A stretch of 64,000 nucleotides of DNA, from contig DASYKU010000093.1 of NCBI GenBank assembly GCA_035995165.1, positions 1 to 64,000 of the forward strand, written 5' to 3'. Shown piece after piece: positions 43,399-49,631 of this stretch (position 1 is its first letter; the number at the start of each line of letters is the position of its first letter). Source of the stretch: Mycobacteriales bacterium. Lineage in GTDB: Bacteria > Actinomycetota > Actinomycetes > Mycobacteriales > CADCTP01. The translations under genes were made by a program, and so were the position numbers. Below the pieces are notes generated by a model. The model ran no database searches. It saw only the letters and a list, made by a program, of their open reading frames with translations, and was not told the DNA's origin.

Positions 43399-43682
43399 CA
43401 GGCCGCCTCCAGCATCTCGGTGCGGGCCAGCGTGGCCAGCGCGCGGGTGAACTGCGGCAGCTCGGGGTCGGTGATCCCGGCCGCGACGCAGGCGGCCCGG
43501 GCCGTCGGCGCCTCGTCGAGACCGCGGACCACCGCCAGCAGCCGCGGGTCCTTCAGGAAGGACAGCCGGCGGGTGCCGAAGTGGTAGAGCAGCGCCCCGA
43601 ACGGCTCGGGCCGGACGGCGACCTGCGGATGCAGGCCGTATCGCCGGTCCAGGTCGAACGCCATGTCCACCGGTGCGGACAT
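43398..43682 (-). CDS. mftB: MftB mycofactocin precursor-binding chaperone
   Basis: 94-residue RRE/PqqD-like protein that binds MftA and delivers it to MftC. The sequence FDLDRRYGLHPQVAVRPEPF, then GALLYHFGTRRLSFLKDPRL, is the MftB signature; the C-terminal half is helical. ATG 43682 lies 2 nt after the mftA stop, so translation is coupled. Length is normal. Confidence 0.94.
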   Translation of the reverse strand: MSAPVDMAFDLDRRYGLHPQVAVRPEPFGALLYHFGTRRLSFLKDPRLLAVVRGLDEAPTARAACVAAGITDPELPQFTRALATLARTEMLEAA

Positions 43683-43684
43683 GC

Positions 43685-43801
43685 TCAGTAGACCCCGCAC
43701 ATCCCGTCGATGGACACGTCCTCGACGAGCAGATCCTGCTCGACGAGGGGGGCGGGCGCGGTCTCCGTCGGCTCCACGGTGGGGGTGGCCTCGTCGGTCA
43801 T
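43685..43801 (-). CDS. mftA: MftA mycofactocin precursor peptide
   Basis: 38-residue precursor. The leader is rich in Thr, Glu, Pro and Ala; the C-terminus LVEDVSIDGMCGVY matches the conserved mycofactocin core ending IDGMCGVY, whose last two residues, Val and Tyr, become the cofactor. ATG 43801 has GAGGAG about 6 nt upstream. First gene of the operon, divergent from mftR with 60 bp between the start codons. Confidence 0.97.
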   Translation of the reverse strand: MTDEATPTVEPTETAPAPLVEQDLLVEDVSIDGMCGVY

Positions 43802-43823
43802 GGAATGCTCCTCGGTGTCTGAG

Positions 43824-43845
43824 GGCGGTCGCTGACGTGACCGCC
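43824..43845. promoter_or_regulatory. 22-bp palindrome in the mftR-mftA gap
   Basis: GGCGGTC-N8-GACCGCC, perfect arms, centred between the divergent mftA and mftR starts. A typical TetR-family operator shape, so the likely MftR binding site. Confidence 0.65.
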
Positions 43846-43853
43846 ATGTTAAT

Positions 43854-43866
43854 GGCACCGAGTGCC
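43854..43866. promoter_or_regulatory. Second short palindrome at the mftR start
   Basis: GGCAC-CGA-GTGCC overlaps the GTG start of mftR (43862). Small, and unlike the neighbouring 22-bp site in sequence; possibly a separate regulatory element or chance. Confidence 0.35.
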
Positions 43867-44464
43867 GAAAGGAAGGGATGTGGCGACCGGGAGGCGTCCC
43901 AGTACGTCCCGTGCCGAACTGGAACGGGTGGCTCTCGACCTGTTCACGAGCCGCGGGTTCGAGGAGACGACCGTCGAGGACATCGCGGCTGCGGCCGGGA
44001 TCGGCCGGCGGACGTTCTTCCGCTACTACGCCTCGAAGAACGACGCGGTCTGGGGCGAGTTCGACGGGCAGCTGGAGATGCTGCGGGCCTGGTTCGACGA
44101 GTGCAAGCCGGACGTGCCGCTGATGGACGCGGTGCACCACGCGGTGCTCACGTTCAACCGGCTGCCCAAGGACCAGGAGCCCTGGCACCGGCGGCGGATG
44201 GCGCTGATCCTCAACACGCCCGCGTTGCAGGCCCACTCCACCCCGATGTACGCGCGCTGGCGGGCGGTGATCGCCGAGTTCGCGGCGGCCCGCACGGGGG
44301 CCCAGGTGCAGGACATGGTGCCGCAGCTGATCGCGTACGCGGCGCTGGGCGCGGCGGTGGCGGCCTACGAGCAGTGGCTGCGGGACGAGGACGCCGAGCT
44401 GGAGCCGTTGCTCGACCAGGCCATGACCGAGCTCTCCCGCGGCTTCGGCGGCCACGAGACCTGA
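43862..44464 (+). CDS. mftR: MftR, TetR-family regulator of mycofactocin genes
   Basis: 200-residue regulator. HTH region TVEDIAAAAGIGRRTFFRYY (about 37-56) and the C-terminal TetR domain ending YEQWLRDEDAELEPLLDQAM are typical of MftR, which in mycobacteria senses long-chain acyl-CoAs and represses the mft genes. GTG at 43862 gives MPKGRDVATGRRPST; an internal GTG at 43880 is too close to its purine-rich sequence for good initiation. Divergent from mftA. A strong stem-loop follows immediately. Confidence 0.92.
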   Translation: MPKGRDVATGRRPSTSRAELERVALDLFTSRGFEETTVEDIAAAAGIGRRTFFRYYASKNDAVWGEFDGQLEMLRAWFDECKPDVPLMDAVHHAVLTFNRLPKDQEPWHRRRMALILNTPALQAHSTPMYARWRAVIAEFAAARTGAQVQDMVPQLIAYAALGAAVAAYEQWLRDEDAELEPLLDQAMTELSRGFGGHET

Positions 44465-44497
44465 CCGGCCGGCAACCGCGGAGGGCCGCCGGCCGGT
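44464..44497 (+). terminator. Terminator after mftR
   Basis: Perfect 10-bp arms ACCGGCCGGC and GCCGGCCGGT around a 14-nt loop, starting at the last base of the mftR stop codon; no U-tract. Confidence 0.7.
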
Positions 44498-44567
44498 GGG
44501 TCAGCTCGATTCAGCTGGCGTGCAGGTCAGGCGGTTCGCGGCGTGGTCACCGCTTCTCACCAGCGGA

Positions 44568-44879
44568 TCAGGCAGGAAGGTGGTATTTCCCGCGCGCCGC
44601 CGTCGGCACCAGATCCAGGTAGTCCTGGTGCCGGACGATCCATTCCCGCACGAACGGACACAATGGCAGCACGGCGAGTTCACGCTCGCGGGTCGCGTCC
44701 AAAGCGTGCCGTACGAGCACCGATCCCAGGCCTTTGCCCTCGTACGTCTCGTCGATCAGGGTGTGGGTGAACATGATCTCGCCCGGCCTCAGCTCGTACT
44801 GCGCTGAGCCGGCCACCTGCCCGTCCACCACGATCTCGAAGCGGTGCTGCTGCGGGCGGTCGAACACCTCGGTCGTCAC
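44568..44879 (-). CDS. GNAT-type N-acetyltransferase (NATD1/YidJ-like)
   Basis: 103-residue short GNAT domain. FTHTLIDETYEGKGLGSVLV (about 47-66) contains the acetyl-CoA binding Q/RxxGxG/A-like motif, and LPLCPFVREWIVRHQDY is the usual ending of the small Gcn5-like (PF14542) group. Substrate unknown. GTG start, 9 bp after the neighbouring flavodoxin-like gene's stop. Confidence 0.87.
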   Translation of the reverse strand: MTTEVFDRPQQHRFEIVVDGQVAGSAQYELRPGEIMFTHTLIDETYEGKGLGSVLVRHALDATRERELAVLPLCPFVREWIVRHQDYLDLVPTAARGKYHLPA

Positions 44880-44888
44880 GCCTCGAAC

Positions 44889-45509
44889 CTAGCTCGCCGG
44901 CGGGTAGCCGTCCGCCTTGAGCAGCCGCGCCAGGTGCGCCGCGTTCGCGGCCAGCGACGCGGTCGTCGTCGCCACCTGCTCCGGCGTCGAGTCGAGGTCC
45001 TGGTAGTCGACCGTGTTCATGGCCTCGCCGTTCCAGTACGTCACCGCGCCCGGGGCCAGGCTGAAGCCGACGTCGTTGAGTCCCTGGAACAGGTCCGCGC
45101 TGATCTTGTGCGCGCCGTCCTCGTTGCCGACGACGGCCGCGACCGCCACCTTCCCGTACGTCCGGAGCCGGCCGGCGTCGTCGGTGTCGGACAGCTCGGC
45201 GTCCAGCCGCTCCAGCACCCGCTGGGCCACGCTGGACATGTGCCCCATCCAGGTCGGGGTGGCGAGCACGAAGATGTCCGCGGCCAGCATCCGCTCCCGC
45301 AGCGCCGGCCAGTCGTCGCCCGCGCCCATGTCGGCCTCGACCCCGGGCTTCACGTCGTGGTCGAGCACGCGCTCGAGGGATCCGGTCACGCCGTGCTTGG
45401 CCAGCGCGTCCAGCACCTGGGTCGCCAGCAGCTCGCTGCTGGACCGGTCGGGGCTCGGCTTCAGGCTGCAGACCAGGGCGAACGCGGTCAACGGCGTCGG
45501 TGTCGTCAT
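44889..45509 (-). CDS. Flavodoxin-fold NAD(P)H oxidoreductase
   Basis: 206-residue protein of the NADPH-dependent FMN-reductase/flavodoxin-like family. FALVCSLKPSPDRSSSELLA (about 10-29) is the FMN phosphate loop and FVLATPTWMGHMSSVAQRVL (about 80-99) the isoalloxazine loop. Probably an iron-flavoprotein or quinone reductase relative. Divergent from the ABC exporter (73 bp), and followed by the GNAT gene in the same direction. Confidence 0.87.
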   Translation of the reverse strand: MTTPTPLTAFALVCSLKPSPDRSSSELLATQVLDALAKHGVTGSLERVLDHDVKPGVEADMGAGDDWPALRERMLAADIFVLATPTWMGHMSSVAQRVLERLDAELSDTDDAGRLRTYGKVAVAAVVGNEDGAHKISADLFQGLNDVGFSLAPGAVTYWNGEAMNTVDYQDLDSTPEQVATTTASLAANAAHLARLLKADGYPPAS

Positions 45510-45582
45510 GGCCGCGGTCCTTCCCAGGACGGCGACGGTCACACCCGGATGGCACCATCGCCAGGGAGACGAGGAGACAACG

Positions 45583-47490
45583 GTGCCGGAGCAGGCAGCA
45601 ACACGGGCGGACACGACCGAGGACGAGCGGGGGCTGACCCGCCGGGTCGCCGGGCTGTTCGCGCCGTACAAGCCCCGGTTGACGTTGATCGGGGTCGCGA
45701 TCCTGGTGACCTCGGTGCTCGGGATCGCCAACCCGTTCCTGACCAGGGCCGTCTTCGACCGGGCGCTGTTCGTGACCGGCGGGCCGGACATCCGGCTGCT
45801 GGTGCTGCTGGTCAGCCTGATGATCGTGATCCCGCTGGTGTCGGCGCTGATCGGGGTCGGGCAGACATACCTGACGACCGTGCTCGGCAACCGGGTCATG
45901 CAGGACCTGCGCAACCGGCTGTTCGCGCACCTGCAGTCGATGCACCTGGGCTTCTTCACCGGCACCCGGACCGGCGACATCCAGTCGCGACTCGGCAACG
46001 ACGTCGGCGGCGTGCAGTCGGTGGTGACCGAGACCGCGTCCTCGATCCTGTCCAACGCGGTCACCGTGATCGCGTCGCTGGTCGGCATGCTGCTGCTGTC
46101 CTGGCAGCTCACGATCGTGGCGGTCGCGCTGCTGCCGGTGTTCATCCTGCTGCAGATCCAGGTCGGCCGGGTCCGGCGGCGGGTCGCGGCCCGGACCCAG
46201 ACCTCACTGTCGGAGATGAGCTCGATCACCCAGGAGTCGCTGTCGGTCTCCGGGGTGCTGCTGTCCAAGGTGTTCAACCGGCAGGCGTTCGAGACCAACC
46301 GGTACGAGCGGGAGAACGAGAAGCAGGCCGCGCTGCAGGTCCGCCAGACGATGACCGGGCAGAGCTTCTTCGCGATCGTCGGCACGTTCTTCGGGATCAC
46401 CCCGGCGCTGGTCTACCTGGTCGCCGGGCTGACCGGGGGCGGCAGCGGCGGGCTGCTCTCGGCCGGCACGCTGGTCGCGTTCACCACGCTGCAGACCCGG
46501 CTGCTGTTCCCGGTGGTGAACCTGCTGCGGGTGGCGCTGGACGTGCAGACCTCGCTGGCGCTGTTCGCCCGGATCTTCGCCTACCTCGACCTGGTCCCGC
46601 AGATCGTGGACGTACCGGACGCGCGCCCGCTGCCGGCCACCGGAGTACGCGGCGAGATCGGGCTGGAGCACGTCTGGTTCCGGTACCCGGCCGATCCGCC
46701 GACCCCGCAGCCGGCCGACGACGCCCCCGGCTGGGCCATCCGCGACCTGTCCCTGACCGTGAAGCCGGGGCAGCTGGCCGCGGTGGTCGGGCCGAGCGGC
46801 GCCGGCAAGACCACGCTGTCCTACCTGGTCCCGCGCCTGTACGACCCGGACCGGGGGCGGGTCACGCTCGACGGCACGGACGTCCGGGAGCTGAAGCTGG
46901 AGTCGCTGGCGTCGGTGATCGGGATGGTGACGCAGGAGACGTACCTGTTCCACGCGACGATCAAGGACAACCTGCGGTACGCCGACGACGACGCCACCGA
47001 CGCCCAGCTGGAGGCCGCGGCCCGGGCCGCGAACATCCACGACCGGATCATGAGCTTCCCGGACGGGTACGACACGGTGGTCGGCGAGCGCGGCTTCCGG
47101 CTGTCCGGCGGGGAGCGGCAGCGGCTGGCGATCGCGCGGGTGATCATCAAGGACCCGACCGTGCTGATCCTGGACGAGGCGACCTCGGCCCTGGACACGA
47201 CCAGCGAACGGCTGGTACAGGAGGCGCTGGAGCAGGTGCTGGTCGGGCGGACCACGGTCGCGATCGCGCACCGGCTGTCCACGATCCTGGCCGCGGACGT
47301 GATCTTCGCGATCGACGGCGGGAAGCTGGTCGAGCAGGGCACCCACGACGAGCTCCTGCGCCGCGGCGGGCTGTACGCGTCGCTCTACCACGAGCAGTTC
47401 GGCGACGGTCAGGTCCAGGCCCGCTGCGCCGACGGTCTCGTCCTCGCCGACGGAACGGTCATCCCGGCCGGCGATCCCGCCGGGGTGTGA
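45583..47490 (+). CDS. ABC exporter, fused membrane-ATPase half transporter
   Basis: 635-residue type IV ABC exporter. Six membrane segments (about 35-330), then an ATPase domain: Walker A GPSGAGKTTLSYL (about 404-416), Q-loop MVTQETYLFHATIKDN, signature LSGGERQRLAIARV, Walker B VLILDEATSALD and H-loop AIAHRLST. It would work as a homodimer exporting drugs, lipids or peptides. GTG 45583 follows GAGGAG. The C-terminus has an extra 30 residues or so. The stop codon is the start of a tandem-repeat array. Confidence 0.94.
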   Translation: MPEQAATRADTTEDERGLTRRVAGLFAPYKPRLTLIGVAILVTSVLGIANPFLTRAVFDRALFVTGGPDIRLLVLLVSLMIVIPLVSALIGVGQTYLTTVLGNRVMQDLRNRLFAHLQSMHLGFFTGTRTGDIQSRLGNDVGGVQSVVTETASSILSNAVTVIASLVGMLLLSWQLTIVAVALLPVFILLQIQVGRVRRRVAARTQTSLSEMSSITQESLSVSGVLLSKVFNRQAFETNRYERENEKQAALQVRQTMTGQSFFAIVGTFFGITPALVYLVAGLTGGGSGGLLSAGTLVAFTTLQTRLLFPVVNLLRVALDVQTSLALFARIFAYLDLVPQIVDVPDARPLPATGVRGEIGLEHVWFRYPADPPTPQPADDAPGWAIRDLSLTVKPGQLAAVVGPSGAGKTTLSYLVPRLYDPDRGRVTLDGTDVRELKLESLASVIGMVTQETYLFHATIKDNLRYADDDATDAQLEAAARAANIHDRIMSFPDGYDTVVGERGFRLSGGERQRLAIARVIIKDPTVLILDEATSALDTTSERLVQEALEQVLVGRTTVAIAHRLSTILAADVIFAIDGGKLVEQGTHDELLRRGGLYASLYHEQFGDGQVQARCADGLVLADGTVIPAGDPAGV

Positions 47491-47640
47491 GTCGGGTCGC
47501 GCGCCGGGTCGCGACTGAGTCGGGTCGCGACTGAGTCGGGTCGCGATTGAGTCGGGTCGCGACTGAGGCCGCCGCGCGCCGGGTCGCGGCTGAGTCGGGT
47601 CGCGGCTGAGCCGGGTCGCGACTGAGGCCGCCGCGCCGGT
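47487..47640. repeat. 16-bp tandem repeat array (about eight units)
   Basis: Units of pattern GGGTCGCG(A/G)(C/T)TGAG(T/C)C, with two units extended to about 25-27 bp by GCCGCCGCG, giving a higher-order arrangement. The TGA inside each unit matches the exporter's own stop codon, which is in the first, diverged unit. The 408 bp without genes between 47491 and 47898 hold this array and the palindrome pair at 47735; nothing else recognisable. Confidence 0.88.
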
Positions 47641-47734
47641 CTCGTTCTGCGCGTGCCCGTCTCGTCTTGGGCCCCGCGGGCCGGACGCCACTTGGCGGGC
47701 CAAGGATCCATGCGGCGGATACCTCGCAGAACTC

Positions 47735-47772
47735 GTACCACTCCCAGTGGTGACTACCACTGGGAGTGGTAC
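47735..47772. repeat. 38-bp hairpin made of two 17-bp palindromes
   Basis: Perfect 17-bp arms (47735-47751 and 47756-47772) with a GACT loop. Each arm is itself a palindrome, ACCACT-CCC-AGTGGT and ACCACT-GGG-AGTGGT, so the locus is two copies of TACCACT-N3-AGTGGTA 19 bp apart centre to centre. The same paired element recurs at 59681. It lies between the ends of the exporter and OsmC genes, so it may be a terminator, a protein-binding site or a mobile palindromic repeat. Confidence 0.85.
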
Positions 47773-47898
47773 AGCCCGGGAACGACCATCCGACCGCCGG
47801 GACTGAGCGGCCGACGGAGTGCGGGCCGGGGAATGACAGCGGAGGGCCGGGGGCGTAGCCGGCCCGATCGTGGTCGTGTCCGCCGACCGGCGGCCTGG

Positions 47899-48330
47899 TC
47901 AGACGAGGGCGGCGTCCAGGTTGATGGTGGTGCCGGAGAGGGCCTTGGAGACGGGGCAGGTGCGTTCGGCCGTCTTGGCCAGCTCGGCGAACTTGGCGGC
48001 GTCGACGCCGTCGACCTTGGCCCGCAGCGTGATCTCGATGCCGGTGATCGCGAACCCGCCGTCGGCCTCACCGAGGGTGACCTCGGCGCTGACGTCGATG
48101 CTGTCCGCGGTCAGGCCCTCGCCGCCGAGCACGCCGGACAGGTTCATCGCCAGGCAGGCCGAGTGGGCGGCCGCGATGAGCTCCTCCGGGCTGGTCTGCC
48201 CGTCCGGGCTGCCGGCCCGGGTCGGGAAGGAGACGTCGAACTGCCCGGCGTTGGACGAGTCCAGCGTGACCTGGCCTTTCCCGTCCTGCAGCCCGCCGGT
48301 CCAGTGCGTGGTGGCGTCCCTGCTCGGCAT
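47899..48330 (-). CDS. OsmC/Ohr-family peroxiredoxin
   Basis: 143-residue OsmC-type thiol peroxidase. Peroxidatic Cys in IAAAHSACLAMNLSGVL (about 52-68) and resolving Cys in AERTCPVSKALSGTTI (about 121-136). FPTRAGSPDGQTSPEELIAA is the usual lead-in. It detoxifies organic hydroperoxides, using lipoyl or thioredoxin-like donors in related proteins. ATG start; convergent with the ABC exporter across the repeat region. Confidence 0.93.
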   Translation of the reverse strand: MPSRDATTHWTGGLQDGKGQVTLDSSNAGQFDVSFPTRAGSPDGQTSPEELIAAAHSACLAMNLSGVLGGEGLTADSIDVSAEVTLGEADGGFAITGIEITLRAKVDGVDAAKFAELAKTAERTCPVSKALSGTTINLDAALV

Positions 48331-48501
48331 GTGTGCTCCCGTCGTCGCGAGGCGCCGGGGACCCGGCGCCGACCTTCTCCCCTGCTACCCCGACGTGCGG
48401 TCGGGAATTCCCGTTCAGCCGTGACACCGAACCATGCCGTCAGCTCGTTCGGTAAGTACGCCGGGACAGGACGGCGACGAGGACCGGGGGAGGGACGACG
48501 G

Positions 48502-48885
48502 GTGGCCGCTCGCGACTGGACCCCACCGTGGCAGACGGTCACGGCGGGCAAGCCCATGCTGGCGCGGGACTGGGCCCACGCGGTGGCCCCGTTCGGGCCG
48601 TCCGGCATCGTCCGGGCCGAGGTCGCGCTCTGGCTGCGCCCGCACCTGGAGACGCTGCACGACGCGCTGCTCGCGCTCCCGCCGGACACCCGCGCGGCCG
48701 AGCGGGTCGGCGCCGCGCTGGTCCGCCGGGGGCTCGACGACCCGGACGTGCTGGCGGCGAGCGTCGCGGTGCTCGGCGAGCGGCTGCTGCCGGAGCTCGG
48801 CCTGGACGAGGTCACCTTCGCCGGCCCGCTCCACATCCTGCTCGGAGCCCTCGCCGCCGGCTACGCCCGCGCCCTCATGGGCTGA
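48502..48885 (+). CDS. Stand-alone domain like the N-terminus of GGDEF/EAL proteins
   Basis: 127-residue all-helical protein. The arrangement VGAALVRRGLDDPDVLAASV, LGERLLPELGLDEV and LLGALAAGYARALMG resembles, from memory, the N-terminal sensor-like domain that precedes PAS-GGDEF-EAL modules in actinomycete cyclic-di-GMP proteins. Here a stop follows exactly where the linker to those modules would begin, and nothing downstream resembles GGDEF or EAL. GTG is preceded by GGGGGAGGG. It may be a real short protein or the surviving end of a larger gene. Confidence 0.55.
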   Translation: MAARDWTPPWQTVTAGKPMLARDWAHAVAPFGPSGIVRAEVALWLRPHLETLHDALLALPPDTRAAERVGAALVRRGLDDPDVLAASVAVLGERLLPELGLDEVTFAGPLHILLGALAAGYARALMG

Positions 48886-49003
48886 TCCGCCCCGGACGCA
48901 GGGCTGGTTCACAGGGTTCTTTCAGGTCGCGGTGAGCCCGCGCGGGTGACACTGGGGGCATGACCGACGCACCGCCGGCCCGTTCCACCGCCGGGAGCCG
49001 TCC

Positions 49004-49576
49004 GTGAGCGGCCTGGGCGACACCGGCTACGTCCGTGCGTTCCTCCACAGCCCGTCGATCGTCGACACGATCTTCCTGATCGGGCTGGTCGTGCTGGCGG
49101 TCGTGATCGTGGCCCCGCGCCGGCGGGCGTTGCTCCTGTTCACCGGCGCGTCCCTCGCGGCCGTGCTCGGGGTGACCACGGTGCCGTGGGGCGGCTGGCG
49201 CAACTTCGGCGTCACGACGAACGCGCTGGACAGCATCGTCCGCAACGTCAGCCCCGAGCGGACCGACCTGACCGAGTGGATGCACACCGGCGACGGCCCG
49301 CTCAACGTCGTGCTCTTCGTCCCGCTCGGGTTCTTCCTCGCGCTGCTGCTGCGGCGCCCGATCACGGCGGCGCTGGCCTGCGGCCTGCTCTCGGTGGCGA
49401 TCGAGTGCTACCAGTCCGCGCTGACCACCCGGGTCGGCTCGTTCGCCGACGTCGTCGCGAACGGCCTGGGTGCGACCGCCGGCGCCGCGGTCGCCGGCAT
49501 CCTGCTGATCGCCTGGCGGTTCCGGCCGGCGACCACGCCCGTGCCACCCCGCGAGCGGATCGGCACGCGGCCCTGA
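49004..49576 (+). CDS. VanZ-like membrane protein
   Basis: 190-residue membrane protein with about five hydrophobic segments. GPLNVVLFVPLGFFLALLL (about 97-115) and the acidic IECYQSALTTRVGSFADVVANG-like stretch (key Glu, Gln, Asp; about 128-149) are the VanZ signature. VanZ proteins modify teicoplanin or lipoglycopeptide sensitivity; general members are of unknown function. GTG has GGGAG 8 nt upstream. Confidence 0.85.
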   Translation: MSGLGDTGYVRAFLHSPSIVDTIFLIGLVVLAVVIVAPRRRALLLFTGASLAAVLGVTTVPWGGWRNFGVTTNALDSIVRNVSPERTDLTEWMHTGDGPLNVVLFVPLGFFLALLLRRPITAALACGLLSVAIECYQSALTTRVGSFADVVANGLGATAGAAVAGILLIAWRFRPATTPVPPRERIGTRP

Positions 49577-49612
49577 GGAGCCGAATTCGGGTGCGGAATC
49601 CCGGTTCGGCCG

Positions 49613-49629
49613 GGATCGTTGAACGATCC
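49613..49629. promoter_or_regulatory. 17-bp palindrome abutting the hrpA start codon
   Basis: GGATCGTT-G-AACGATCC ends 2 nt before ATG 49632. No ribosome site is visible between them, so the element is either an operator over the promoter of a leaderless message or a hairpin at the very 5' end. Confidence 0.5.
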
Positions 49630-49631
49630 GT

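Noticed and set aside
47487-47640. CRISPR array
   Set aside because: Units are contiguous 16-bp repeats without unique spacers, and no cas genes are present.
47735-47772. Insertion-sequence terminal repeats
   Set aside because: The two arms are only 4 bp apart and no transposase gene is anywhere in the window.
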